The notes under the pieces were generated by a model. It was not told the DNA's origin. It did not search any database and was given only the letters and a program-made list of their open reading frames with translations. Source: Lachnospiraceae bacterium UBA7060 (lineage in GTDB: Bacteria > Bacillota > Clostridia > Lachnospirales > Lachnospiraceae). From it: DNA of 57,825 bases. Made by a program: the position numbers and the translations under genes. Below are positions 1 to 9,133 of the stretch, piece by piece. Each line of letters starts with the position of its first letter. The first letter of the stretch is position 1. Location of the stretch: contig DLAA01000149.1 of NCBI GenBank assembly GCA_002493835.1, positions 19,248 through 77,072 of the forward strand, written 5' to 3'.

Positions 1-42
1 TATTCTATCTATATGGATTTTCGATCAAAAGTTGTCTTGTCC

Positions 43-1209
43 TTATAAATCTTTCAGGCGGATTCCTTTGGCTACACTCAACACCAGCCCGATCTCTATG
101 AGCAGAAACATGACCGATGACCCCCCGTAACTGATAAAAGGAAGAGAAATACCCGTATTAGGAATCGTATTCGTAACCACAGCAATATTTAAGATAACCT
201 GAACAGCGATATGTCCCATCACCCCCACTACCAGAAGAGCACCGTAGAGATCGGGTGCATTATTTGCGATAATCATAAGTCTCCAAATCAGGAGCAGAAA
301 CATAACGATAACGGCAATTCCTCCAAAAAGCCCCAGTTCTTCACAAATAATGGAGAAGATCATATCATTTTGCGCTTCCGGCAGAAAGCCCCGTTTCTGC
401 ATGCTCTGTCCAAGGCCCTTTCCCAGCACGCCGCCGCTGCCAATAGCATAGAGCGCTTGTAACGTCTGAAATCCTGTATCGCTGGCGTAAGCCTCCGGGT
501 CAAGCCAGGCAAGTATACGAGCCCCTCGGAAATCCAAATCATCTACATGAGCCTCCGCCGACTGTACCACATAAAAGATCATAGCCGCAGCCAAGACCAG
601 TACAATAAAACCCATCATAAAAAAACGTTTATAATCTGGACAGGACACAAACAGCATCAAAATCGCAATAGCCATAACAATGATCGCCGAACTCAGATTA
701 TTAGTGATGAGATAAATGAGAGCCGCCACCACTCCTGCAAGCGCCAGCACAATCATAAACCCTTTGTTGCTCTGTATCCCCTTACCCATCTTGCAGATCA
801 GGTTTGCCAAAAATACAATCATGCCCAGTTTGGCAACCTCCGCCACCTGCAGAGAGACACCCGCTATGTACAGCCACCTCGTCGCGCCGCCAGAAGTATG
901 CCCGAAGGGAATAATCAGAAGAATCAACACAATAGAACCGACATAAGCCAGCATCGCAAACCGCTCCCAGAAGTGATAGGGAATATTCGAAACCACAATC
1001 ATAGCGACAAGCCCCAAAATCGATGCAAATAGCTGCTGCCTCAGATAGCTGGTGGAGTCTCCCAATTCCAGATTTGCCTCATAGGAGCTGGAGGAAAACA
1101 CCATAACCATACCAAATCCCACGAGAAACAGTACGATAAACAGCAGGCTGTAGTCCATGAAGCTCTCTCCCTTTTGTTGTCCCCTGCGGGAAGCATTTCT
1201 CCTTGCCAC
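43..1209 (-). CDS. ftsW: FtsW/SpoVE-type lipid II polymerase (SEDS family)
   Basis: This is a polytopic membrane protein of the SEDS family (FtsW/RodA/SpoVE), which polymerises lipid II into glycan strands together with a class B PBP. About 388 residues are dominated by hydrophobic segments. The C-terminal part carries the family signature NTGISLPFISYGGSS, and the middle contains the GGVLGKGLGQS loop. It is the last dcw gene in the window. A GTG start immediately follows the murD stop (TAA then GTG) and has GGAGG upstream on the coding strand; a second possible start is the ATG at residue 18, which also has a purine-rich leader. Position after murD matches spoVE in Bacillus, so a sporulation role cannot be separated from a division role by sequence alone. 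The two PBPs encoded upstream are its natural partners. Confidence 0.93.
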   Translation of the reverse strand: MARRNASRRGQQKGESFMDYSLLFIVLFLVGFGMVMVFSSSSYEANLELGDSTSYLRQQLFASILGLVAMIVVSNIPYHFWERFAMLAYVGSIVLILLIIPFGHTSGGATRWLYIAGVSLQVAEVAKLGMIVFLANLICKMGKGIQSNKGFMIVLALAGVVAALIYLITNNLSSAIIVMAIAILMLFVSCPDYKRFFMMGFIVLVLAAAMIFYVVQSAEAHVDDLDFRGARILAWLDPEAYASDTGFQTLQALYAIGSGGVLGKGLGQSMQKRGFLPEAQNDMIFSIICEELGLFGGIAVIVMFLLLIWRLMIIANNAPDLYGALLVVGVMGHIAVQVILNIAVVTNTIPNTGISLPFISYGGSSVMFLLIEIGLVLSVAKGIRLKDL

Positions 1210-2577
1210 TTATCCTTTTTCCTCCATTTGATTGACCATATTCTTGAATATCTGTCCCCTGACTTCATAGTTGGGAAACATACCCCAGCTTGCACAGGCA
1301 GGCGAAAGTAGTACTGCATCACCAGGGACTGCCCTCTTAACGCATACCGCAAAGGCTTCCTCAAACGTATCCGCCAGCACAATATCCGTAAGACCATGCC
1401 TCTTTGCACAAGCGGCAATCTTCTCTTTGGTCTGTCCAATCAGCACCAGGCATTTCACTTTACCATCAAAAGCTTCAATCCATTCATCAAACTCACTCTG
1501 CTTATCATAGCCGCCGCCAATCAGCACCGTGGGACGATCCATAGCTCGGATTCCCTGAATTGCCGCGTCTGGATTGGTTCCCTTGGAATCATTATAATAG
1601 GCAACCCCCCGCTTCATCGCTACAAATTCAATCCGATGCTCCACAGGCTGAAATTCCCGGATCACGGAAAGCGTCTCCTCCAACGGTACGCCGCAGGCTT
1701 TTGCAACAGCCATAGCCGCCATCACATTCTCCACATTGCAGATACCGACAAGCTTCATATCATGAATATTCATGAGCCTCTTACTGTCACCGTTCTCAGA
1801 GAAAAAAATCTCCTCTCCCTCAAGATAAAACCCGTTCTCAAGCTTTCTCCCCGATGAAAACCACACAACCCGTGCCGGACATCTATCTCCAAACGCCCTG
1901 GTATAGCTGTTCTCGTAATTCAGAACACACGTTTCCTTCTTCGTCTGATTTTTACAGACAGCCTCCTTGGCCGCCACATAATTCTCCATGGTGTGATGAC
2001 GGTTTAAATGATCCGGCGTTATATTGAGGATCACGGAAACCTTTGGACAAAAGCGGTCAATAGTTTCCAGCTGAAAGCTGCTGATCTCCGCCACAGTCAC
2101 TGTCTCCTCTGTGGAATCTAATGCCGTAACAGTATAAGGGTTCCCGATATTTCCCACCACATCCACGTCCTTATAATGGGCTGACATAATAGCGCCCAAA
2201 AGCGCAGTGGTGGTGGTCTTGCCGTTAGTTCCTGTAATGCCTATTACCATGCCCCGTCCCAGCTCGTAGGCAAGCTCAATCTCTCCCCAGACAGTTATGC
2301 CTCTTTTTCTGAAATTTTCGACAAAATCCGAATCAGTAGGCACTCCTGGACTCAACACCAGAAGCTTCACAGATGATCGAATCTCTTCTGGAAGTGTACC
2401 AATCACAATCTCTGCACACACACCGGGTTTCAGCTTCTTTTGCACTTCCTCTCGATCTAGTTTTTCATTTTCATCAAACAATACGGGATACGCACCCGCG
2501 TGATTTAAGGCTTCCACAGCCCCGATCCCGCTGATCCCGGTACCTACCACCAATACTTTCTTACCTTGTAAATCCAT
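1210..2577 (-). CDS. murD: UDP-N-acetylmuramoyl-L-alanine--D-glutamate ligase MurD
   Basis: MurD adds D-glutamate to UDP-MurNAc-L-Ala in the cytoplasm using ATP. An N-terminal Rossmann-like domain (KVLVVGTGISG) is followed by the Mur ligase central domain with the ATP loop GITGTNGKTTTTAL and the NITPDHLNRH motif, and then the C-terminal ligase domain with YNDSKGTNPDA. I chose the ATG at 2577 because GAGAGG lies 7 nt upstream and the protein then begins MDLQGKK, as expected for about 455 residues. Longer upstream reading would only run into the end of mraY. It lies 11 nt after mraY and abuts ftsW, so it is clearly inside the operon. Confidence 0.96.
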   Translation of the reverse strand: MDLQGKKVLVVGTGISGIGAVEALNHAGAYPVLFDENEKLDREEVQKKLKPGVCAEIVIGTLPEEIRSSVKLLVLSPGVPTDSDFVENFRKRGITVWGEIELAYELGRGMVIGITGTNGKTTTTALLGAIMSAHYKDVDVVGNIGNPYTVTALDSTEETVTVAEISSFQLETIDRFCPKVSVILNITPDHLNRHHTMENYVAAKEAVCKNQTKKETCVLNYENSYTRAFGDRCPARVVWFSSGRKLENGFYLEGEEIFFSENGDSKRLMNIHDMKLVGICNVENVMAAMAVAKACGVPLEETLSVIREFQPVEHRIEFVAMKRGVAYYNDSKGTNPDAAIQGIRAMDRPTVLIGGGYDKQSEFDEWIEAFDGKVKCLVLIGQTKEKIAACAKRHGLTDIVLADTFEEAFAVCVKRAVPGDAVLLSPACASWGMFPNYEVRGQIFKNMVNQMEEKG

Positions 2578-2588
2578 CATCCTACCTC

Positions 2589-3545
2589 TCAAATACCTAA
2601 AAGCGCAATCAGACAAAAAAGCGCCGTCACAATTGAAAATACAGCCACAACTCTCGTCTCTGACCATCCACACAGTTCAAAATGATGATGCAGCGGCGCC
2701 ATCTTGAAAATCCGCTTACCACCGGTCATTTTAAAATAAGCGACCTGCATAATAACAGAAAGCACCTCAATCATATAGATAAATCCTACGATTACAATAT
2801 ACAGCGGCATCTGCATCATATAGGCCGCTGCCGCCACAAAACCGCCCAGCGCCAAAGATCCCGTATCACCCATAAAAACGCTTGCAGGATGCACATTAAA
2901 CAGCAAAAATCCCAAGAGCGCTCCAACCACGGCACAAGTAATCGGCTCAATGCCGCTGTCTGTCCCAATGGCCACCACTGTAAAAAAGGTTGCCACCAAT
3001 ACCGTCACAGAACTGGCAAGGCCATCCAGCCCGTCTGTAAAATTTGTACCATTCACCGTAGCGATCACAACAAAGAAAAAGATCGGAATATTCAGCCAGC
3101 CGAAATCCAGATATACGCCCTCAAGAAAAGGGACCCGCATCTCCAAAGAGACATCGGTATAGTGCAAAAGATAGAACACAGAAACGCCTGTCACCAAAAT
3201 CTGCAGCGCAAACTTCTGCCAAGCCCGAAGCCCCATGGACCGCTTCAGAACAACTTTAATATAGTCATCCAGAAATCCTACTAATCCAAATCCAAGCGTG
3301 AGAAACAACACCGGGATAATATTGGGATAATCCCCCACAAAAGGAAGAGAGGTGACAACGATACTGATCAGAATCAGAATCCCTCCCATGGTGGGCGTAC
3401 CGTTTTTCTTTAAATGACTCTCCGGCCCTTCCTCCCGCTCTGTCTGCCCAATATGCAGCCGCCGCAAAAAGGGAATCACCACCGGTCCAAGCAGTACACT
3501 GATCGCAAATGATACTAATACTGAAATTAGAATTACACTATTCAT
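2589..3545 (-). CDS. mraY: Phospho-N-acetylmuramoyl-pentapeptide-transferase MraY
   Basis: MraY transfers phospho-MurNAc-pentapeptide to undecaprenyl phosphate, making lipid I at the cytoplasmic membrane face. At 318 residues it has normal family length. Visible signatures are GTPTMGGILI near residue 50, FLDDYIKV near residue 90, NGTNFTDGLDGLA near residue 165, FMGDTGSLALGG near residue 225 and the histidine-rich APLHHHFE near residue 285. The DD pair and the second D cluster are the Mg-binding catalytic residues known for the family. The start has GGAGG just upstream. It follows the SpoVD-type PBP directly; murE and murF, which often sit here, are absent from the window. Confidence 0.97.
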   Translation of the reverse strand: MNSVILISVLVSFAISVLLGPVVIPFLRRLHIGQTEREEGPESHLKKNGTPTMGGILILISIVVTSLPFVGDYPNIIPVLFLTLGFGLVGFLDDYIKVVLKRSMGLRAWQKFALQILVTGVSVFYLLHYTDVSLEMRVPFLEGVYLDFGWLNIPIFFFVVIATVNGTNFTDGLDGLASSVTVLVATFFTVVAIGTDSGIEPITCAVVGALLGFLLFNVHPASVFMGDTGSLALGGFVAAAAYMMQMPLYIVIVGFIYMIEVLSVIMQVAYFKMTGGKRIFKMAPLHHHFELCGWSETRVVAVFSIVTALFCLIALLGI

Positions 3546-3578
3546 GTTTCCTCCGAATATTGTTGTCTTAAACGTGCT

Positions 3579-5324
3579 TCATGTTCGATTATAGCTCTTT
3601 TCCTCCAAATATGGAAGAATATTCTCAAAAAGCTGCTTCACCACCGGAGCGGCAATCTGCCCTCCATAGTAAGTACCCTGCGGATTATGGATAATCGCCA
3701 GCGCTAAAACCTGTGGATTATCGGCAGGCGCAAAACCAAGAAAAGAGGCGATATACTTACCGCTCCCCCGGGGCAGTGTCTGGCTCGTAGCCGTTTTGCC
3801 GCCCACGCGATACCCTTCCACAGCGCCATTTTTGCCGCTTCCCTCCGCCACTACCTGTTCCAAAATATACCGCATGGTCGCAGAAGTTTCATCGGATACT
3901 ACATTGTGTCTCACCGGATAAGTAAAAAATTGGCTGTCTGTACCATCCGCCAGTACAGCCCTCACAGCAAAATGGGGCGTAATGCGCCTGCCGCCGTTAA
4001 CGATAGACGCCGCCGTTGTGGCCAGTTGAATCGGCGTGATTTGAAATGACTGTCCGAAGGAAATGGTGGCCAGCTCCACCGGTCCAATATTTTCCATCTT
4101 GTGCATGATCGTGCCCGCCTCCCCAGGCAGATCGATTCCGGTCTTATCCAAAAGCCCAAACTGTCTGAAATAGGAGTAATACCGTTCCACACCAATCCGC
4201 TGTCCCACCGTTATAAAGACTGGATTGCAGGAGTTCATGGTACCCTGCACAAAATTCTCTGTTCCGTGACCGCCAGCCTTATGGCAGCGTATCTTCCTGT
4301 CCTCTACCATGATAAACCCAGGACAATTGAAAGTGTCCGTTGTCTTCACCGCGCCGGACTCTAATCCTGCAGCTGCCGTAACAATTTTAAAAGTGGAACC
4401 CGGTTCATACGTATCGTTGATGCAGCCATTTCTCCACATAGCATTTAAAAGTTCCTGCCGCTTCTCCTCAGAAAATGCTGAGGCATCCATTCCACTTGGG
4501 AGGGTGTATGGATTATTTAAGTCAAACTCCGGCACATCCACCATGGCCAAGATTTCACCGTTTTGCGGATTCATCACCAAAATAGATACTCTGTCCGCCT
4601 CCTTCGTCTCCATAGCCTGTTTTGCCAGCTGCGTAGCATAGCTTTGAATATTGATATCAAGACTGATATAGAGATCACGGCCGCTTATTGGTTCCACTCT
4701 CTCTTCTCCTTCTTCCGCCTGCTCCACTCCCTTTGCATCAGTCACTGTCAAGATCGTTCCCGGTTCTCCCTTGAGATATTCTTCATAAACCACCTCGAGT
4801 CCTATAATCCCCTGATTATCACCTCCGGTAAATCCCAGCGCCTTTGACGCCAGCGAATCGTACGGATAATAACGCTTGTAATCTTCATCCACCTTAACTC
4901 CGTCAAGACCTTTGGCTCTGATATCATCACCAATCGCTTTATCCACATTGCTCCTAATCTTTTCAATAGACGAATACTTCTCCACCCGTTTTCTTACATA
5001 CTCCTCCGAAAGGTCAAGCTCCTTTGAAAGAACTTCTACCACCTCATCTGCATCCGTAATCTGGCTGTGAATCACAGAAACTGTACATACCGTCTTATTA
5101 TCCGCCAGAATTTTGCCGTTGGCATCTATAATACGTCCTCTCGCCGCCTTGATACTCCGCTCCCGCTCATGGAGTTCCCTAGCCTTCTGTGTATAATATT
5201 CAGACTGAAACACCATCAAATACAGCAGCCGTCCCGCCAGGGCAAGAAGCACCAGCGAACACAGGAAAAAAATAGTCACCGTCTTATTTCTGTGATATGT
5301 CTTGTGAGTCATCCTGCCATCCAT
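3579..5324 (-). CDS. spoVD: Class B penicillin-binding protein, SpoVD/FtsI type, with KTA instead of KTG
   Basis: This is a peptidoglycan transpeptidase anchored by one N-terminal membrane helix (about residues 16-36), followed by a PBP dimerisation domain and a transpeptidase domain. The active-site motifs are visible: STFK with the nucleophile Ser310, SCN at 365-367, and KTA at 510-512. The last departs from the usual KTG/KSG. At 581 residues there is no C-terminal PASTA region. Gene order (second PBP, just before mraY) matches spoVD in Bacillus, so the symbol rests on position and similarity; a vegetative role is possible. ATG at 5324 is preceded by GAGG that is buried in an RNA hairpin (listed separately); a second ATG lies four codons downstream. 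Confidence 0.9.
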   Translation of the reverse strand: MDGRMTHKTYHRNKTVTIFFLCSLVLLALAGRLLYLMVFQSEYYTQKARELHERERSIKAARGRIIDANGKILADNKTVCTVSVIHSQITDADEVVEVLSKELDLSEEYVRKRVEKYSSIEKIRSNVDKAIGDDIRAKGLDGVKVDEDYKRYYPYDSLASKALGFTGGDNQGIIGLEVVYEEYLKGEPGTILTVTDAKGVEQAEEGEERVEPISGRDLYISLDINIQSYATQLAKQAMETKEADRVSILVMNPQNGEILAMVDVPEFDLNNPYTLPSGMDASAFSEEKRQELLNAMWRNGCINDTYEPGSTFKIVTAAAGLESGAVKTTDTFNCPGFIMVEDRKIRCHKAGGHGTENFVQGTMNSCNPVFITVGQRIGVERYYSYFRQFGLLDKTGIDLPGEAGTIMHKMENIGPVELATISFGQSFQITPIQLATTAASIVNGGRRITPHFAVRAVLADGTDSQFFTYPVRHNVVSDETSATMRYILEQVVAEGSGKNGAVEGYRVGGKTATSQTLPRGSGKYIASFLGFAPADNPQVLALAIIHNPQGTYYGGQIAAPVVKQLFENILPYLEEKSYNRT

Positions 5325-5333
5325 AAAAGAGAA

Positions 5334-5380
5334 ACCTCACAAAAAGGTATTAATATAATCTATTACCTTTTTTATGAGGT
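5334..5380 (-). promoter_or_regulatory. Hairpin covering the SD of the SpoVD-type PBP gene
   Basis: In the 87-nt gap between the two PBP genes the transcript can fold ACCTCA plus AAAAAGGTA (left) onto TACCTTTTT plus TGAGGT (right), a 15-pair stem with a 1-2 nt bulge and a loop of about 14 nt. The right arm contains GAGG, the best ribosome binding site for the ATG at 5324. The stem therefore should either hide this site or act as a partial terminator, lowering expression of the downstream genes relative to the first PBP. The pairing is seen directly; the function is inferred. Confidence 0.6.
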
Positions 5381-5411
5381 TATTCTCACTTCTCACTATT
5401 CTGTCCGTACT

Positions 5412-7715
5412 CTAAAAAGGCGACTCACTATCTTCTCCAGAGGGTTCGGATGCCGGCGGTTCAGCAATAACATCACCCAGAACACCGCCGCTCACCACAG
5501 TGCCAAGCTGAGGATCCAGGTATGCCCCCGTAGTCGGATCCACCAAATAGCCAGTCTCCGGATCTACAGGGAAATCCTTCCACTCCTCGTTTGGCGTCTT
5601 TTCTTCCTCCGCAGGCTCCTCGGAAGCGCCCTCTGTACCGCCCCCGGATGTGCCCTCTGCGCCTTCCCCAGAAGCGCCTTCTTCTCCTTCTTCCTCTTTC
5701 TTAATCGGATTGCCTTCCTTGTCAATCTCTTCTGTTTCTTCTGTACTCTGGGGCATTCTGATCTGAATTTGCAGCTGCTCTAACTCCTCCCGCTCCTTAT
5801 CACTCAGCTCTTCCGTCATAAAGATATTCATATAAGGCAGAACTTCCGTCAATATCTTTTTGACTATTCTGGTCGCATACTTCGCATCATCCTGGATCAC
5901 CACGTTGGGCCTGTCCACCACCACATAAATGGCAATCTGTGGATCATCCACAGGTGCATACCCCATAAAAGAAACCACATATTCGTTATTGCCCCGGGGC
6001 AGCGTCTCCGCCGTCCCTGTCTTTCCACCTATCATATAGCCAGCCGGTCTGGCCGTATGTCCGGTTCCCTTTTCCCCGCTCACCACTGTATTGCAAAACT
6101 CCCTTATCGTGTCACTGGTGGACTGTGATATGGTCTGTTTCAAAAGCCGCGGTTCGATATTCTCTATGGTAGCGCCATCCGCCGTAGTAATCCGGCTCGC
6201 CACATGGGGTGCATAGTAATTCCCGCCGTTAATCAATGAGCAAAATCCCGTAATTGTCTGAATCATTGTGGCGTTAAAACTCTGTCCAAACGAATTTGTT
6301 GCCAAATCTGTTATTCCGATATTATCTTTATTGTATACCATACTAGCCGTGCGAGCCTCGCCAGCCAGATCGATATTCGTTTTTAAACCGAAACCGAACG
6401 TATGCTGATAATTCACAAATTCTTCTTTTCCCAAGGCAAAAGCTACGTTCATCAAAACCACGTTGCAGGAGCGCTCAATCCCCTGCTGTACGGTAATCGG
6501 ACCATCCCCGTATATCTGGTGGCACTTGATCTCATGTTCGCCCACATGGAGCTTGCCCTCACAATTGTATGTCTCATTACCGGTAATGGAACCACTCTCA
6601 ATCGCCGCCGCCACCGTAAAGGGTTTTGCTACCGATCCCGGCTCATAAGAGTCCGCAATACAGAAATTTTTCCACAAGGCGTTGAGATGTTGATACATAG
6701 TTTGGTCATCCATCGCTGCAATGGCTTCCTCGGTCACATACTCGGTAGGTTTCACCTTTTTTCCATCTTTGTCAAGCAAAGGCATGCCAATCAGATTTTC
6801 TGTATTTCTCACATCATTCAAGTCGAAGCTGGGATAACTGGCCATGGCCAATATACTGGCCGTATTCGGATCCATGATGATACATCCGACGTTTTCCGCA
6901 CCATTGCCAGGATGCGCGTTATCCTTGTAATCCTCATTAAACTCTTTCAGATATTTTTCGACAATCGTCTGAATATTGGCGTCAAGAGAAATCTGTATAT
7001 TATTGCCGTCTTTAGCCGCTATGGTAGTGCGCTCTAACGTAGAATCATCGTTCAAATAACCGTACTCTCTTCCATTCGTGCCACTGAGCGTATCATTGTA
7101 AAACTCCTCGAGGCCATAGGTTCCCGAATTGTCACCTGTGGTAAAACCTATCAGATCACAGGCAAGAGACCCGTTGGGGTACTCTCTCCTGTACTCATCC
7201 TCAAACCATACACCCTTGATATTTGCTCCCTGCTCAGGATCTGCGCAAAATTCCTCAAAAGCCGCCTTTTTATCATACTCCACCCGCTTTGCCATCACAT
7301 AGTAAGCAGACTCCGGATGTGAGGCAATGTAAGACCTCACTGATTCTAAATCAATATCAAAAAAACGCTTCAAAGCAGTTAAAGTAGGCTCCAGATAATC
7401 TTCCTTGCGAAGCAGAAGCTTCGTGTCCAGAATCACATTATAAACCTTATTGCTCACAGCCAGAACCGTACCATTGGCGTCTATGATTTCACCTCGCTTA
7501 AAAGGTATCACAGTCGAATCATACTCCTGATGTGATAACACCTGTTTTTTATATGCCTCTCCATTGTCACGGTTAATCAAAAACAGCTGCACACTAAGGC
7601 CCACAAAGGAAACCAGAATACACAAAAACAGCACGACCAGCTTTTTCTGCATCTTTCTGGTAAATCTCAATATTGCTCTTTGTCTTCTTACCTGTACTTC
7701 CAAATCGTCACCCAC
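5412..7715 (-). CDS. pbpB: Class B penicillin-binding protein, FtsI/PBP2B type, with acidic C-terminal tail
   Basis: This is a division-type transpeptidase that crosslinks septal peptidoglycan with FtsW. A short cytoplasmic N-terminus and one membrane helix (about residues 27-47) precede a dimerisation domain and a transpeptidase domain with SVAK (nucleophile Ser361), SCN (Ser416) and KTGT (Lys565), all intact. After the catalytic domain comes an unusual tail of about 120 residues. It is rich in Glu, Gly and Ser and then holds a short repeat of the type DPETGYLVDPTTGAYLDP. At 767 residues the protein is longer than typical members. GTG at 7715 directly follows the ftsL stop; an internal ATG at codon 22 is a possible alternative. 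The symbol follows gene order. Confidence 0.9.
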   Translation of the reverse strand: MGDDLEVQVRRQRAILRFTRKMQKKLVVLFLCILVSFVGLSVQLFLINRDNGEAYKKQVLSHQEYDSTVIPFKRGEIIDANGTVLAVSNKVYNVILDTKLLLRKEDYLEPTLTALKRFFDIDLESVRSYIASHPESAYYVMAKRVEYDKKAAFEEFCADPEQGANIKGVWFEDEYRREYPNGSLACDLIGFTTGDNSGTYGLEEFYNDTLSGTNGREYGYLNDDSTLERTTIAAKDGNNIQISLDANIQTIVEKYLKEFNEDYKDNAHPGNGAENVGCIIMDPNTASILAMASYPSFDLNDVRNTENLIGMPLLDKDGKKVKPTEYVTEEAIAAMDDQTMYQHLNALWKNFCIADSYEPGSVAKPFTVAAAIESGSITGNETYNCEGKLHVGEHEIKCHQIYGDGPITVQQGIERSCNVVLMNVAFALGKEEFVNYQHTFGFGLKTNIDLAGEARTASMVYNKDNIGITDLATNSFGQSFNATMIQTITGFCSLINGGNYYAPHVASRITTADGATIENIEPRLLKQTISQSTSDTIREFCNTVVSGEKGTGHTARPAGYMIGGKTGTAETLPRGNNEYVVSFMGYAPVDDPQIAIYVVVDRPNVVIQDDAKYATRIVKKILTEVLPYMNIFMTEELSDKEREELEQLQIQIRMPQSTEETEEIDKEGNPIKKEEEGEEGASGEGAEGTSGGGTEGASEEPAEEEKTPNEEWKDFPVDPETGYLVDPTTGAYLDPQLGTVVSGGVLGDVIAEPPASEPSGEDSESPF

Positions 7716-8174
7716 TTAATCCTGTTTCGGAATTTCTGCCATCTGTTTCACATAATCACTATTCTCACTTGCAAAAGAAATAATCTGCCCTTCCTTCGCA
7801 TACTGCATACCAAGCTCCTGTATCGCAATCCTCCTGATTTCCTCCAAATCCACGCTGCTTGATATTCTGCTGTAACTTTCCTCATTGGCCACTTTTAAGT
7901 CATTGAGCTCCTTTTCCAGCGTGGCAATGTGCTTCACACTGTTTGTAATATCTGACTGCAGACCAATATAGTACACTAAAATCATACCGGTTACAGCTAA
8001 CGCCACCGCAAGAAAAAAAACGTAACCAGCATTCATGTGCTTCGCCCGCTCTCGGTTTCTCTTCACGCTTTTATTGACTTTTTTCTTAGGTCTCTCGGTA
8101 ATCTCTCTGTCCGGCTGTATACTTCTCACCGTGTTGCCATGCACATAATATGTGTTACGCTGCTTCGCTGCCAT
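7716..8174 (-). CDS. ftsL: FtsL/DivIC-like septum protein
   Basis: This is a small bitopic protein of 152 residues: a basic cytoplasmic N-terminus of about 47 residues, one membrane helix (about 48-70, beginning AGYVFFLAVAL), then a coiled-coil extracytoplasmic part (about 75-130). FtsL-like proteins form the divisome complex with DivIC and DivIB and recruit the septal PBP/FtsW pair. The family is too divergent for motif proof, so identification rests on size, topology, the LEEIRRIAIQELGM segment after the coiled coil, and the slot between rsmH and pbp. The start ATG is preceded by a GGGGAA leader. It lies 23 nt after rsmH. Confidence 0.85.
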   Translation of the reverse strand: MAAKQRNTYYVHGNTVRSIQPDREITERPKKKVNKSVKRNRERAKHMNAGYVFFLAVALAVTGMILVYYIGLQSDITNSVKHIATLEKELNDLKVANEESYSRISSSVDLEEIRRIAIQELGMQYAKEGQIISFASENSDYVKQMAEIPKQD

Positions 8175-8197
8175 GTTTCCCGATTCCCCTCTTTTCT

Positions 8198-9133
8198 CTA
8201 TTTTTTTTCAAAAACTCGCAGTTTTGCGCTTTTAGCCCGGCTGTTGTTCTCCATTTCCTGCCTGTCCGGCAAAATTGGTTTTTTTGTGATCACTTTTCCT
8301 TTAGATACCTGACCACACACGCAAACCGGAAAATCCGGCGGACAAATACAGGGATTTTCATTTTTTCGAAAAGCTGCTTTTACAATCCGATCTTCCAATG
8401 AATGAAAAGTAATCACACAGAGCCTTCCTCCTGGATTCAAAAGCTCGATTAACTTATCCAGAGAATCCTCAAGCACCTCAAGCTCCTTGTTGCATTCAAT
8501 CCTGATTGCCTGAAAAGTCCTCTTAGAAGGATGCCCGCCCACGGCCCTCATCTTTGCCGGAATCGCCGCCTTTATAATCTCATTCAACTCGCCTGTCGTT
8601 TCCAAAGGCTTGTCCTGCCTTGCCGCCGCAATGTGCTTCGCTATATTCTTAGCAAACTTCTCTTCCCCATAATCCCGCAAAATTCGATAGAGATCCATCT
8701 CCGAATATTGATTTACAATTTCCTTTGCGCTTAAGATCTGTCTTCTGTCCATCCTCATATCGAGGGCAGTATCATATTTGTAGGAAAAACCCCGCTCTGC
8801 ATTATCCAACTGATAGGAGGACACACCCAGATCAAGCAGGATACCATCTACCCTATAAACGCCAATCCCGGCAAGATCCTCCACCGCATTCGCGTAATTA
8901 TCCCGAATCAACGTAATCCGTTCTCCAAAAGGCTGTAATCGTTCTCCTGCCGCTGCAATGGCTTCCTCATCCTGGTCAATACCGATCAGCCGCCCTTTTC
9001 CGGTAAGCCTGCCAGCCACATGGAAAGCGTGTCCTCCGCCGCCCAGAGTGCCGTCCAGATAGATGCCCTCCGGCTTGATATTCAGATTCTCTATGGTTTC
9101 CTCAAGGAGCACCGAGGTATGTTTAAATTCCAT
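8198..9133 (-). CDS. rsmH: 16S rRNA (cytosine(1402)-N(4))-methyltransferase RsmH
   Basis: RsmH (MraW) methylates N4 of C1402 in 16S rRNA with S-adenosylmethionine. The 311-residue protein begins EFKHTSVLLEET and carries the SAM-binding motif LDGTLGGGGHA (about residues 25-35), GIDQDEEAI, LLDLGVSSYQLD and the late VITFHSLEDRIVK motif, all diagnostic for the family. GGAG lies 5-8 nt before the ATG. It is the second gene of the dcw operon, after mraZ. A 33-codon reading frame fills the space between mraZ and this start and overlaps it by 11 nt. Confidence 0.97.
   Translation of the reverse strand: MEFKHTSVLLEETIENLNIKPEGIYLDGTLGGGGHAFHVAGRLTGKGRLIGIDQDEEAIAAAGERLQPFGERITLIRDNYANAVEDLAGIGVYRVDGILLDLGVSSYQLDNAERGFSYKYDTALDMRMDRRQILSAKEIVNQYSEMDLYRILRDYGEEKFAKNIAKHIAAARQDKPLETTGELNEIIKAAIPAKMRAVGGHPSKRTFQAIRIECNKELEVLEDSLDKLIELLNPGGRLCVITFHSLEDRIVKAAFRKNENPCICPPDFPVCVCGQVSKGKVITKKPILPDRQEMENNSRAKSAKLRVFEKK

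Noticed and set aside
547..1032. 161-residue plus-strand frame opposite ftsW
   Set aside because: Basic, His/Asn-rich shadow of membrane-protein codons; ftsW on the other strand is certain.
3579..7715. The two PBP genes as an assembly duplication
   Set aside because: Their sequences differ strongly (KTA versus KTG, tail, length) and two class B PBPs in this position are normal for endospore formers.
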